NCBI RefSeq assembly: GCF_030812415.1
Contig: NZ_JAUSST010000013.1
Location: forward strand, 1-64,000
Origin: Paenibacillus harenae
Lineage (GTDB): Bacteria > Bacillota > Bacilli > Paenibacillales > Paenibacillaceae
Length of the DNA: 64,000 nucleotides
Reading direction: 5' to 3'
Shown here: positions 1 to 7,832 of the stretch, piece after piece
Numbering within the stretch: the first letter of the stretch is position 1
Layout of the letters: each line of letters opens with the position of its first letter
Program-made: the position numbers and the translations under genes
The notes under the pieces: model-generated
What the model was told of the DNA's origin: nothing
Seen by the model: only the letters and a program-made list of their open reading frames with translations
The model's database searches: none

Positions 1-52
1 CGCCAATGGTACTTGGACCGCAGGGTCCTGGGAGAGTAGGACGTCGCCAAGC
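1..52 (+). rRNA. rrf: 5S ribosomal RNA, 3' end (partial)
   Basis: The first 52 bases match the 3' part of a Firmicutes 5S rRNA: the helix IV/V region, then GGAGAGTAGGACGTCGCCAAG, closing with the 3' strand of helix I. The 5' half lies outside the window, so a complete rrn operon probably ends here on the plus strand. A strong terminator follows 6 bases later. Confidence 0.9.
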
Positions 53-254
53 ACGAGGAACCTACCGCATGTAGATGCGGTAGGTTTTTTGTTGTATGCA
101 GAAGTAGGGGGCTTACCTCTCCCGGCCCGGGCGAGTAACTGAACCTTCAGTCGATAGGCGAGGAAGCAAGCCCGGCGTTAGAGGAGAGGAAGGTTCAGAT
201 GCCGACCTCGAAGTAACAACACGAAAGCCAACTCATCCGGTGCGGTATGCCCGA
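45..254 (+). repeat. Tandem direct repeat downstream of 5S, unit 1
   Basis: This 210-bp unit starts with the last eight bases of the 5S gene (CGCCAAGC) and holds the terminator plus about 160 bp of GC-rich sequence. It is followed head-to-tail by a near copy at 255-462. The two units differ by scattered substitutions and short indels, so the duplication is not brand new. No convincing reading frame is present. Confidence 0.85.
59..90 (+). terminator. rrn operon terminator, copy 1
   Basis: A 12-bp perfect stem (AACCTACCGCAT paired with ATGCGGTAGGTT, loop GTAG) runs into a T tract. This is the intrinsic terminator of the rRNA operon. The same hairpin recurs at 269-300. Confidence 0.92.
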
Positions 255-462
255 CGCCAAGCATGAGGAACCTACCGCATGTAGATGCGGTAGGTTTTTT
301 GTTGTTTGCAGAAGCAGGGGACTTACCTCTCCCAGCCCTGGAGAGTAACTGAACCTTCAGTCGATGAATAGGCGAGGGAGCAAGCCCGGCGTTAGAGGAA
401 ATTTCAGATGCCGACCTCGAAGTAACAACACGAATCCAACTCATCCGGTGCGCTATGCCCGA
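255..462 (+). repeat. Tandem direct repeat downstream of 5S, unit 2
   Basis: This is a 208-bp copy of 45-254, again starting at the CGCCAAGC motif and carrying an identical terminator hairpin. The inner arm AAGGTTCAG of unit 1 (190-198) is degraded here. At 463 a third copy begins (CGCCAA) but diverges at once into a different terminator. Confidence 0.85.
269..300 (+). terminator. rrn terminator, copy 2
   Basis: The stem, loop and T tract are identical to those at 59-90 and lie inside the second repeat unit. It would act as a backup terminator for rRNA transcription. Confidence 0.85.
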
Positions 463-477
463 CGCCAAGGAAGAGGG

Positions 478-512
478 ACCAAGCGCATCGATTTGCGGTT
501 GGTGATTTTTTT
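478..512 (+). terminator. Third terminator-like hairpin
   Basis: ACCAAGCGCA pairs with TGCGGTTGGT (one G-G mismatch, six-base loop), followed by a T-rich run. It stands where the third repeat unit begins and keeps the same relative place as the hairpins at 59 and 269. Confidence 0.75.
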
Positions 513-766
513 CACGTACACTCTCTATACTCTTCTCCTTACGAATCCCCAGCATCTTATTGGTCGAATTGTTAGCAATGAGCGTATCTTACGAACCTCG
601 GACGCTCCGAAAAGTGCTCCTTATTAGCGTAATAAGCACAACTGAGTTCCATAACAGCAATGATTTCGTAATAGTAGCCGATTAGTGCTCCTTAGGTTCG
701 TTAGCTGACGAATTCAGAGGTGCGTAAGGTACCCAAAGATCAAATATCCATCCTGATATACGGAGC
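513..766. other. Non-coding gap behind the rrn terminators
   Basis: I see no supported gene. The stretch holds a stem-loop at 614-639 (GTGC then TTATTA, paired with TAATAAGCAC) and a direct repeat AGTGCTCCTTA at 613-623 and 684-694. No T tract follows the hairpin. The regulator gene at 767-1360 ends into this gap from the other side. Confidence 0.5.
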
Positions 767-1360
767 CTATCCTTCTCTATTTTGCGGAAGATTGAAAAAT
801 GAGCCGTTCTCAAGCTGCTTTACGAATTGCTGCAGCCACCCGTAGTAATCAAGCGCCTGACGCAGCTTGTGCAGATCCTGCAGACAGCTTTTGCGTTCGT
901 CATCGGGTGTATCGATAGAAAGAATAATGTCGGACAGCTCCGGAATAACCTCTTCGATAGCCGATTTCATCACATCGATTTCCCGTTGCAGTTTCATCGT
1001 GAAGAAATTTCGGAAAGCGAGGAAGAAGTCCGTTTCGGCTACATACAAATCCTTGCGCTCCTGCTTCTCCTCCAGCTTGGTCACCATTTTCGATTCCATC
1101 AACGATCTCACGGCGTAGCTCATATTGCTTTTGCTCATGTTCATATGGGTTTTCATATCTTCAAGCGTCATGGGCTTGTCCTCGAAATACATAATGCCAT
1201 AAAGCTGGCCAAAAGAATAAGTCGCCCCATATAAATCCATCGTATCGGCGATGGCGTTAATTACCGTTCTCCGCAGCTCGCTCCGCCGTCCGGCAGGGGC
1301 GTTTTCACTTTCGTTCAAATTGCCGCTCTCCTTGGTGCTTTGACTATTTCCATCCGTCAT
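767..1360 (-). CDS. GbsR/MarR family transcriptional regulator
   Basis: A 197-residue winged-helix protein of the GbsR/OpcR branch of the MarR superfamily. The core at about residues 30-180 has the family pattern: a helix with GATYSFGQLYGIMYF, a recognition region with MNMSKSNMSYAVRSL, and a long C-terminal dimer helix. The first 28 residues are polar and probably disordered. Known relatives (B. subtilis GbsR, OpcR) repress osmoprotectant genes, often through choline or glycine betaine. Here it is divergent from a Ugp-like ABC importer 232 bp away, with a dyad between them (1500-1523), so it may control that importer; this is inference. A TATAAT on the minus strand at 1396-1401 suits its promoter. 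Confidence 0.8.
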   Translation of the reverse strand: MTDGNSQSTKESGNLNESENAPAGRRSELRRTVINAIADTMDLYGATYSFGQLYGIMYFEDKPMTLEDMKTHMNMSKSNMSYAVRSLMESKMVTKLEEKQERKDLYVAETDFFLAFRNFFTMKLQREIDVMKSAIEEVIPELSDIILSIDTPDDERKSCLQDLHKLRQALDYYGWLQQFVKQLENGSFFNLPQNREG

Positions 1361-1499
1361 GCCGTCACCGCCAATCTCGTATGCATGTTTCCTTCATTAT
1401 ACTAGATGCCTTTGCCGACCTAAAGCATAATACGATGCGTTTTCTTTACATTTTATTTAGGTAAAGTTTACGTAGCGATAACCATCCTCTATCAAATCA

Positions 1500-1523
1500 A
1501 TTGTACAATTTTTTTTGTACGAT
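1500..1523. promoter_or_regulatory. Dyad in the divergent regulator/ABC gap (possible operator)
   Basis: GTACAA (1503-1508) and TTGTAC (1515-1520) form an inverted repeat with a six-T spacer, extended by AT/AT at the outer ends. It sits between the divergent GbsR-like gene and the ABC operon, where an operator for the adjacent regulator is expected. The T-rich centre could also be part of a promoter. Confidence 0.45.
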
Positions 1524-1592
1524 AGATATAGACGGGTTGTTTATCGATTTATTTCCTTGTTATTAAATATAATTTGAACGGAGGTAATCAAT

Positions 1593-2471
1593 ATGAACGG
1601 GTTGAGATTAGGCCGGGAGTTGCAGGCGCTGCTGTTCACGTTGCCCGCTATGGTGCCGCTCACCGTGTTCTGGTTGTTCCCGATCGGCTATGTGTTCTAT
1701 TTAAGTCTGACGAGCTGGGACTTCATGAGCGAGGACAAGCCGTTTGTCGGTCTGGACAATTATATCGCGTTGCTGCAAAACCCGGCATTATACGACTCGC
1801 TCAAGGTGACGCTTCTGTTTGTGTTAGGCAATGTGCTGCCGACGCTTGCGGGCGGTCTCGCCCTGGCGGTGCTGTTGAACCGAAAGATGCGGGTGGGCGG
1901 CGCGTACCGGGCGCTGCTGTTCTCGCCGTGGGTTACGCCAACCGTTGCGGTATCGATCGTATGGTCGTGGATTTTCGAGCCGGAGGCGGGACTTGCGAAT
2001 GCGGTGCTAAGATTGTTCGGCGCGGAAGGCGTAGGCTGGCTGAGCGATCCGGACTGGGCGTTAGTCGGTATTCTGCTCGTTACTATCTGGAAGGGAATCG
2101 GCTGGGCGATGGTATTCTATCTGGTGGCGCTGCGCAATGTGCCGGGCGATATTTTGGAAGCTGCAAGCATCGATGGGGCGGGAGCATCGCGTAAGTTTTG
2201 GCAAATTACGCTGCCTCTGATTTCGCCGACAACGTTTTTCCTGACGGTCGTGCTCGTGATTTCCTCGCTGCAGGCTTACGATCAGATCAACATTATGACG
2301 CAAGGAGGTCCGGCCGGCTCGACGCGCACTTTGCTGTATCTATATTACCAGTCGGCATTCGAAGCGTTTAATATCGGCGAGGCTTCGGCCGTAGCGGTGA
2401 CGCTGGTTGCGGGCTGCGCGTTGCTGTCGCTCGTTTCATTCACCTTGAGCCGTAAGTCGGTTCATTATTAA
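1593..2471 (+). CDS. Sugar/organophosphate ABC transporter permease (UgpA/MalF type)
   Basis: A 292-residue inner-membrane permease of the CUT1 family with about six membrane segments. The EAA loop that docks the ATPase is visible from about residue 189 (EAASIDGAGASRKFWQITLP). The start ATG follows GGAGG with good spacing. It pairs with the MalG-type permease 38 bp downstream and the lipoprotein at 3396. The binding protein resembles UgpB, which points to glycerol-3-phosphate or a related organophosphate, although CUT1 permeases mostly carry sugars. No ATPase gene is present, so a shared MsmX/UgpC-like ATPase elsewhere is presumed. Confidence 0.88.
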   Translation: MNGLRLGRELQALLFTLPAMVPLTVFWLFPIGYVFYLSLTSWDFMSEDKPFVGLDNYIALLQNPALYDSLKVTLLFVLGNVLPTLAGGLALAVLLNRKMRVGGAYRALLFSPWVTPTVAVSIVWSWIFEPEAGLANAVLRLFGAEGVGWLSDPDWALVGILLVTIWKGIGWAMVFYLVALRNVPGDILEAASIDGAGASRKFWQITLPLISPTTFFLTVVLVISSLQAYDQINIMTQGGPAGSTRTLLYLYYQSAFEAFNIGEASAVAVTLVAGCALLSLVSFTLSRKSVHY

Positions 2472-2509
2472 TGACGGCCGGCTGGCCCGTATAGGAAGGA
2501 ATGCGATGA

Positions 2510-3352
2510 ATGTCCCAAAGTTACGGAATTAAGCGAGTTTTGATGCATGTGCTGCTAATTGTTTTGTGCGCGGTTATGGCCTTCCCGTTTTACTGGATGG
2601 TAACCAGCGGATTGAAAACCAACGATGAAATTTGGCAGACGCCGCCGGCGCTGTGGCCGGCCGTTCCGCTATGGAGCAACTTTGTCGATGCTTGGCAGAG
2701 CGCTAATTTCGAAAGGTATATATTGAACAGCGTGACGGTCGCCTGCGCTATTGCTCTAATCCAGGTCGTCAATTCGGGTATGATGGCGTACGCGCTGACT
2801 CATATGCCGTTTCGCTTGAAGGGGCCGCTTACCGCGATCGTACTCGTGAGTTACATGGTGCCGACGACAGCCGTATATTTGCCGGGTTACGTCGTCTTGT
2901 CCAAGCTTCATTTGCTCGATAGCTATGCGGGGCTCATTTTATCCAACTCGGTCAGCGTCTTTTCGATTTTTCTCATTCGACAAGCGTTCTTGCAGGTTTC
3001 CCACGAGCTTGTGGAGGCGGGCCGGATCGACGGCGCTTCCCATCTGCGTATTCTATGGACGATAATCGTTCCGCTAACGAGGGCTTCCTTCGCCGTGCTG
3101 GTGCTCATTACGTTCATTGAACAATACAACAACTACTTCTGGCCGATGCTCATTACGAAAAATCCGGATTTGCAGCTTGTATCGGCGGGGCTGCGCAGCT
3201 TTTTTGTGGAGGGAGGTGCATACGGGCTGAAGTGGCCGCTCATTATGGCCGCCAGCGCCTTCACTATCGCTCCGCTGCTGCTGCTGTTTCTTTTCACGCA
3301 AAAAACGATTATGCAAAGCGTCAATTTTTCGGCTGGCGTCAACAAAGGGTAG
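2510..3352 (+). CDS. Carbohydrate ABC transporter permease (UgpE/MalG type)
   Basis: A 280-residue second permease half of the CUT1 importer. It shows an N-terminal membrane segment (residues about 10-30), the family motif FYWMVTSGLK, and an EAA loop near residue 169 (EAGRIDGASHLRILW). The ATG at 2510 follows AGGAAGGA; two nearby upstream ATGs are out of frame. With the previous gene it forms the membrane channel. Its closest functional relatives are UgpE, MalG and AraQ; the substrate is inferred only from the binding protein. Confidence 0.88.
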   Translation: MSQSYGIKRVLMHVLLIVLCAVMAFPFYWMVTSGLKTNDEIWQTPPALWPAVPLWSNFVDAWQSANFERYILNSVTVACAIALIQVVNSGMMAYALTHMPFRLKGPLTAIVLVSYMVPTTAVYLPGYVVLSKLHLLDSYAGLILSNSVSVFSIFLIRQAFLQVSHELVEAGRIDGASHLRILWTIIVPLTRASFAVLVLITFIEQYNNYFWPMLITKNPDLQLVSAGLRSFFVEGGAYGLKWPLIMAASAFTIAPLLLLFLFTQKTIMQSVNFSAGVNKG

Positions 3353-3395
3353 GAGATAAAAGAGAAATCATATTATTGCTAATGGAGGCATAACG

Positions 3396-4757
3396 ATGAA
3401 CTGGTTAAATAAAGGTGTTGCTTTTACGCTTATTTCAAGCTTTGCGCTGCTAACGGCTTGCGGCTCCAACATGGGAGCGAACTCGCAGGAAGGATCCAAT
3501 ACGGCGGCTAACTCAGCAACGAACGCCGCTCCCGAACAAACGGCGGCTGCCGAGCCGGTGAAGATCGAGTTCTGGTACGGTCTTGGCGGCAATCTCGGCG
3601 ACAATATGAAGAAGATTATCGACAAATTCAACGCATCGCAATCGGAAGTAATCGTTCAAGGGGTCGTCCAGGCAGACTACTCCGAAACGGAGCAAAAGCT
3701 GCAGGCTGCGATTGCCGCGGACAAGGTTCCGGCTGCTGTGCTGTCGTCCAACAACGACTGGGCGCGCAAAGGCTACTATGCCGAGCTGGACGGATTGATG
3801 GCTGCGGCAACGGATTTGAACGCGGACGACTTCGTGCCTACTTTTATCGAGCAGGGACAAGTGGATGGCAAGCAATATTTCCTCCCGATGTACGGCACGA
3901 CCCAAGTGATGTATTACCGCAAGGACGCACTCGAGAAGCACGGACTGAAAGCCGAAAACCTGACGACTTGGGAAGCGCTAGCGGATGCCGCGGCGAAGAT
4001 GACCGTGAAGGAAAACGGTAAAACGACGTTCTACGGCTGGGAGCCGATGTGGGGACGCGACAATATGATGGACGCGGTGTTCAGCAAAGGCGGATCGGTG
4101 CTTAGCGAGGACGGTAAAACCGTTCTGATTGATTCACCGGAATGGGTGGAAACATGGGAGCTGTTCCGCAAATGGATTCACGAGGATCAAATTATGCGCA
4201 TTCACTCCGGAGGCCAAGGCTGGGAGTATTGGTACAAAACGATCGACGACGTGATGAAAGGCAATGCGGCAGGGTATACAGGCTCCAGCGGCGACCAAGG
4301 CGACCTCGACTTCACGCAGCTTGCAGCTATGGAGCAGCCAGGCTGGGAAGGCGTCGTCGACGGCAAAGGCAAACCGGTAGCAAACGGAATCATGGCGGGC
4401 ATTCCGGCCAAAGCAAGCAAGGAGCAGCAAGAAGCGGCGTTCAAATGGCTGACGTACTTCAGCAACACCGAGAATACGGCTTTCTGGTCAATGAACACAG
4501 GGTATATTGCGGTTCGTCAATCCGCGCTCGATGATCCCGAGTTCAAAGCTTACGGCGAGGCGAATCCGCAAAGCCGTATTCCGCTCATGCAAGCCTCCCA
4601 TGCGAGCAAGCCGTTCATTGATCCGACAGGCGGCAAAATTACGGATGCATTAACGATTGCGGCGGATAAGGTGCAGATCGGCAACAAGCCGGCGGCAGAA
4701 GCGCTTAAGGAAGCGAAGGAAGTAGCGCAGAAGGCGCTGGATGCGGTAACGAAATAG
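3396..4757 (+). CDS. ABC transporter substrate-binding lipoprotein (UgpB-like)
   Basis: A 453-residue extracellular solute-binding protein, family 1. The signal peptide ends in a lipobox (LLTAC, Cys22), followed by a Ser/Asn/Ala-rich linker, so it is anchored to the outer face of the membrane. The mature part starts EFWYGLGGNLGDNMKKII. Its C-terminal block (WLTYFSNTENTAFWSMNTGY, then a string of Ala/Lys helices) follows the layout of E. coli UgpB, which binds glycerol-3-phosphate. The neighbouring phosphatase and phosphoesterase genes fit an organophosphate ligand. A disaccharide or oligosaccharide remains possible. Confidence 0.85.
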   Translation: MNWLNKGVAFTLISSFALLTACGSNMGANSQEGSNTAANSATNAAPEQTAAAEPVKIEFWYGLGGNLGDNMKKIIDKFNASQSEVIVQGVVQADYSETEQKLQAAIAADKVPAAVLSSNNDWARKGYYAELDGLMAAATDLNADDFVPTFIEQGQVDGKQYFLPMYGTTQVMYYRKDALEKHGLKAENLTTWEALADAAAKMTVKENGKTTFYGWEPMWGRDNMMDAVFSKGGSVLSEDGKTVLIDSPEWVETWELFRKWIHEDQIMRIHSGGQGWEYWYKTIDDVMKGNAAGYTGSSGDQGDLDFTQLAAMEQPGWEGVVDGKGKPVANGIMAGIPAKASKEQQEAAFKWLTYFSNTENTAFWSMNTGYIAVRQSALDDPEFKAYGEANPQSRIPLMQASHASKPFIDPTGGKITDALTIAADKVQIGNKPAAEALKEAKEVAQKALDAVTK

Positions 4758-4764
4758 GATCAAG

Positions 4765-4841
4765 TTGCAGCCGCAGCGGCAACGGGGCGTCTGACGCGGG
4801 CGACGCGCGGGCTTTTTTCGGGAGCAACTGCGGCTAAGCAA
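4765..4841 (+). terminator. GC-rich stem-loop with internal T run (attenuator-like)
   Basis: Outer arms TTGCAGCCGCAG (4765-4776) and CTGCGGCTAAGCAA (4828-4841) enclose a smaller GC-rich hairpin followed by six T (4813-4818). It stands between the binding-protein gene and the HAD gene and could reduce read-through, which would make the importer more abundant than the downstream enzymes. Confidence 0.4.
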
Positions 4842-4900
4842 CGCCTTAGAATGGAAGAGGCAGCATAGAACGGTTACGGGCCGAGAGAGAGGTGAAAACA

Positions 4901-5665
4901 ATGGCACAGCTAGCCGTTTGCGGCGATATGCATGAGATTGATGCGATTTTATTTGATAAGGACGGCACTTTGCTTGATTTTGTATCGATGTGGGGCTTTT
5001 GGAGCGAATGTGTTATAACCGCGTTTGGCACAGAACTGACCGTTCGCGGTTTGAAGGCGCTTGATGCGGCAGCGATTCCGTCGCTATGGGGTGCGCAGCA
5101 TCATGAAAGCGGCCGAATTATCGGATACGACCGCAATGGACCGCTGGCTATGGGCACGATGGCCGACTTGTACGCCGTGCTCGCCTGGCAAGGCTACCTT
5201 GCCGGCATGTCCTGGGCAGAATCGAGGTCGGCGGCTATCCGGTGCGGCGAGGAGGCCAGCGCCATGCTGGAAATAAAGCGGCCTGCACGGCTGCTGGCAG
5301 GCGTAAAGTCATTTCTTGACGCTTGCAGGCAGCAGGGACTGCCGATTGCCGTCGTAACGGCCGACGAAACCGATGCGGCGCTACGTCATTTGGAGTGGCT
5401 TGGCATTCGTCCTTACTTTGGGATGATAATCGGTACGGACCAGGTGGAGCGCGGCAAGCCGTTCGGCGATATGGCGGAGCTCGCTTGCTCGAGACTAGGC
5501 GTTCAGCCGGCAAGAACGGCCGTCATCGGCGATACGAACGGCGATATGCTGATGGGACGTGCGGCAGGCGCTGCTCTGCGAATTGCGCTTGCTGGCGGCA
5601 CTGCTGCCTACCCCGATGCAAGCCATATCATTTCAGGCTACGAGGAATTGCGGTTGGGGGGCTAG
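4901..5665 (+). CDS. HAD-family phosphatase
   Basis: A 254-residue haloacid dehalogenase-type hydrolase, phosphoglycolate phosphatase-like subgroup. Motif I is FDKDGTLLDF (both catalytic Asp), motif II is the Thr in VVTADET, motif III the Lys in GKPFGDM, and motif IV GDTNGDMLM. A cap of about 100 residues lies between motifs I and II. An in-frame GTG exists at 4892, but the ATG at 4901 follows AGAGAGGTG at ideal spacing and is preferred. It probably removes phosphate from a small metabolite, perhaps one brought in by the upstream importer. Confidence 0.85.
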   Translation: MAQLAVCGDMHEIDAILFDKDGTLLDFVSMWGFWSECVITAFGTELTVRGLKALDAAAIPSLWGAQHHESGRIIGYDRNGPLAMGTMADLYAVLAWQGYLAGMSWAESRSAAIRCGEEASAMLEIKRPARLLAGVKSFLDACRQQGLPIAVVTADETDAALRHLEWLGIRPYFGMIIGTDQVERGKPFGDMAELACSRLGVQPARTAVIGDTNGDMLMGRAAGAALRIALAGGTAAYPDASHIISGYEELRLGG

Positions 5666-5670
5666 CTAAT

Positions 5671-6021
5671 TTGAAAGGAATGAATGGAATCGATCTTGGC
5701 TGGCTGTTTCTTGGTCTTGCCATCGTGCTCGAACTAAGCGGCACGTTGTCCATGAAAATGTCGGAAGGCTTTTCGCGGCTGTGGCCGTCGGTACTCATGT
5801 TTTTATTTTACGCAATCAGCTTCACTTGTTTGAATTATGCATTGCGTTATATGGATATGAGCATCGCTTACGCAACATGGTCGGGTATCGGCATTGTACT
5901 CATTTCGGCGGCGGGAGTCTGGCTGTTTCACGAGCGATTGTCAATGGTTTCGATGCTATGGATGCTTGTTATCGTCGTGGGGGTGGTGGGGCTGAACATG
6001 AGCTCCAAAGCGCATTCCTGA
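5671..6021 (+). CDS. Small multidrug resistance (SMR/EmrE-like) transporter
   Basis: About 116 residues with four membrane segments, the usual SMR size. Recognisable parts are the acidic residue in helix 1 (LGLAIVLELSGTLSMKMSEGF, corresponding to EmrE Glu14), YAISFTCLNYAL, and MDMSIAYATWSGIGIVLI. The start is uncertain: a TTG at 5671 lies 10 bases behind a G-rich stretch, and an ATG at 5680 is in frame but too close to GAAAGGA. It begins six bases after the HAD stop, so the two are co-transcribed. SMR proteins export cations such as quaternary ammonium or guanidinium compounds. Confidence 0.85.
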   Translation: MKGMNGIDLGWLFLGLAIVLELSGTLSMKMSEGFSRLWPSVLMFLFYAISFTCLNYALRYMDMSIAYATWSGIGIVLISAAGVWLFHERLSMVSMLWMLVIVVGVVGLNMSSKAHS

Positions 6022-6079
6022 CGGGCTGTCATTAGGTACGGCAAGCTTTGGCTTGCCCATTAGCGGAGGGGGAATTGTT

Positions 6080-6958
6080 ATGGAAAATAGAGCCGATGAG
6101 ATGGAGCAGACGGAGATGGTTGCATGCTTCCAGATTCTATCGGATACGCATATTAGATCCGACGATAATCATTTGTACAACCGTCATCTTCGGCTGGCGC
6201 TGGAGGATATCGCATCAAGCGAATATGCATCCGAAAGCTGCGGTATCATGCACGTCGGGGATATTACCGATCATGGGCTGATCGAAGAGTACGAAGCGCT
6301 GAAGCGTATTTTGTCTGACTATCGGGAGCGTGTGCCAACCCTTATCTATACGGTGGGCAATCACGATGTCGCGCTGGGAGATTGGGCGTACCGGATGGAA
6401 GGTTTCGAATCGGTCAGCGGCAGAAGAGACACCTATCACGATCACTGGATCGGCGGTTATCATTTTATTTTTCTCGGGACGGAGCGAGGGCTGGAGCGGT
6501 TCGCAAGTCTGTCGGAAACCCAGCTTGCCTGGCTGGACGAGAAGCTGGGGGAAGACGCGGCGACGGGCAAGCCGACATTCGTATTTCTCCATCAACCTTT
6601 GAAAAACACGGTAGCCGGCTCTCTGGAGCACCAAGCCTGGTTCGGCGTGGAAGAGGACGAGGCGCTGCGTTCGGTGCTGCTTAAGCATCCGCAGACGCTG
6701 TTGTTCACCGGGCACACGCATTGGCATCTGGATTCTCCGCACACGATGCATCGAGCGGACGAGCGGGGGCCGGTCATGTTCAACACCGCATCGGTCGCCT
6801 ACCTGTGGAATGACGATGATGCCTACGTACAAGGCAGTCAAGGTTATTATGTCGAAATCTACGGGGACAGGGTGCGCGTGCGCGGCCGGAATTTCGCGGA
6901 AGGCAGTTGGTTGGCCGCCGCCGATTTTGAAGTGGGAACGAACCTGAAGGGGTTATAG
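6080..6958 (+). CDS. Calcineurin-like metallophosphoesterase
   Basis: A 292-residue dinuclear-metal phosphoesterase. All metal and catalytic motifs are present in order: SDTHIRSDD, HVGDITDHG, VGNHDV, the lone His in LHQPL, and GHTHWH. There is no signal peptide, so it is cytosolic. The ATG at 6080 is preferred over an in-frame TTG at 6053 because GGAGGGGG ends 7 bases before it. Relatives act on cyclic nucleotides or glycerophosphodiesters (CpdA, GpdQ). Beside a Ugp-like importer, a glycerophosphodiester role is attractive but unproven. A strong terminator follows at 6983. Confidence 0.85.
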   Translation: MENRADEMEQTEMVACFQILSDTHIRSDDNHLYNRHLRLALEDIASSEYASESCGIMHVGDITDHGLIEEYEALKRILSDYRERVPTLIYTVGNHDVALGDWAYRMEGFESVSGRRDTYHDHWIGGYHFIFLGTERGLERFASLSETQLAWLDEKLGEDAATGKPTFVFLHQPLKNTVAGSLEHQAWFGVEEDEALRSVLLKHPQTLLFTGHTHWHLDSPHTMHRADERGPVMFNTASVAYLWNDDDAYVQGSQGYYVEIYGDRVRVRGRNFAEGSWLAAADFEVGTNLKGL

Positions 6959-6982
6959 CAAATCAAAACGTCAAGCTCGACG

Positions 6983-7014
6983 AACCTATTGCATACGATG
7001 CGATAGGTTTTTTT
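6983..7014 (+). terminator. Terminator of the Ugp-like cluster
   Basis: AACCTATTGCAT pairs with ATGCGATAGGTT (one mismatch, loop ACG), followed by a T run, just behind the phosphoesterase stop codon. Confidence 0.85.
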
Positions 7015-7094
7015 GTCGTTATGTTGCACTGCAAAGTGTAATCTAAAGTTCATCGTCTGTTTATAGACACAAGTAGTTGAACGGATGCAGGTAT

Positions 7095-7148
7095 AAAAAA
7101 AGCCGGAGCGCACAAAGCTAAGTATTAGAGGTGTGCCGCGGTTTTTTT
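7095..7148. terminator. Second, bidirectional terminator-like hairpin
   Basis: AAAAAAA-GCCG-GCGCAC pairs with GTGTGC-GCGG-TTTTTTT around a 17-base loop. It isolates the ctsR operon from upstream transcription; the A and T tails would let it work on either strand. Confidence 0.7.
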
Positions 7149-7220
7149 GGCATTTTGGAGGATAGGGATTGGCAAGAACGCCACCAGATTGGAATCGTCA
7201 GAAAATTTAATCTTTGTGAC

Positions 7221-7248
7221 TTGACCCGAGGAATATTTTGAGTATAAT
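7221..7248 (+). promoter_or_regulatory. Sigma-A promoter of the ctsR operon
   Basis: TTGACC (7221-7226), a 16-bp spacer, then a perfect TATAAT (7243-7248). The CtsR operator starts nine bases downstream of the -10 box, so bound CtsR would block RNA polymerase. Confidence 0.9.
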
Positions 7249-7256
7249 GAAGTTAA

Positions 7257-7273
7257 AGTCAAAGAAAGTCAAA
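7257..7273 (+). promoter_or_regulatory. CtsR operator (heptad direct repeat)
   Basis: AGTCAAA-GAA-AGTCAAA is an exact fit to the known CtsR box, two RGTCAAA heptads with a three-base spacer. Further degenerate half-sites flank it (AGTTAAA at 7251, AGTCAAT at 7273). This shows autoregulation of the operon by its first gene product. Confidence 0.93.
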
Positions 7274-7345
7274 GTCAATAAGCCGCTTTGGCGGCTGCGA
7301 TGAAGCTCCTTTGGCCAATGCTTTACCGGTAAGGAGGTTGGTCAT

Positions 7346-7807
7346 TTGAGAAATATTTCCGATCTCATCGAACAGTATTTGAAGCATATGCTGGATGATA
7401 GCGCCGGCGGCGCTGTCGAGATTCAACGGAACGACCTCGCTGACAAGTTTTCTTGCGTTCCTTCGCAGATCAACTATGTCATTAGTACCCGGTTCACGCT
7501 GGAGAAAGGATACATGGTTGAAAGTAAGCGCGGAGGCGGAGGCTATATCCGTATCCAACGGGTTGATCTTCCGGCGCTTAATTCGATCCAACTCCATTTC
7601 GAACAAACGATTGGCGATTGTGTCGATCAGAGTGCGGCGGAAGGCATTATTTATCAGCTTGAGGAAGCAAGACTGGTGACGAGGCGCGAGGCTAATTTGC
7701 TTCGGGCAGCGGTGCATAGGGAAACCATCGCGCTTAAGCTGCCGCAGAGGGATGAAATTCGGGCAAGGCTGCTCAAGTCGATGCTCATTTCATTATTAGT
7801 CAAGTAG
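7346..7807 (+). CDS. ctsR: CtsR, repressor of class III heat-shock genes
   Basis: A 153-residue repressor of clp genes. The N-terminal winged helix-turn-helix carries the conserved FSCVPSQINYVISTRFT and the glycine-rich wing ESKRGGGGYIRI, which acts as the heat sensor in the family. The C-terminal domain dimerises and is the target of McsB. Translation starts at TTG 7346, eight bases after AAGGAGG. It is first in the operon ctsR-mcsA-mcsB-clpC, behind a perfect CtsR box at 7257-7273, so it represses its own synthesis. Confidence 0.97.
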   Translation: MRNISDLIEQYLKHMLDDSAGGAVEIQRNDLADKFSCVPSQINYVISTRFTLEKGYMVESKRGGGGYIRIQRVDLPALNSIQLHFEQTIGDCVDQSAAEGIIYQLEEARLVTRREANLLRAAVHRETIALKLPQRDEIRARLLKSMLISLLVK

Positions 7808-7832
7808 CGCGTACCGGGAGGAGGGATCAGGC

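Noticed and set aside
178..627. Small open frames in both directions over the 5S-distal repeats
   Set aside because: They run through terminator hairpins and repeat boundaries, have no ribosome binding sites, and differ between the two repeat units.
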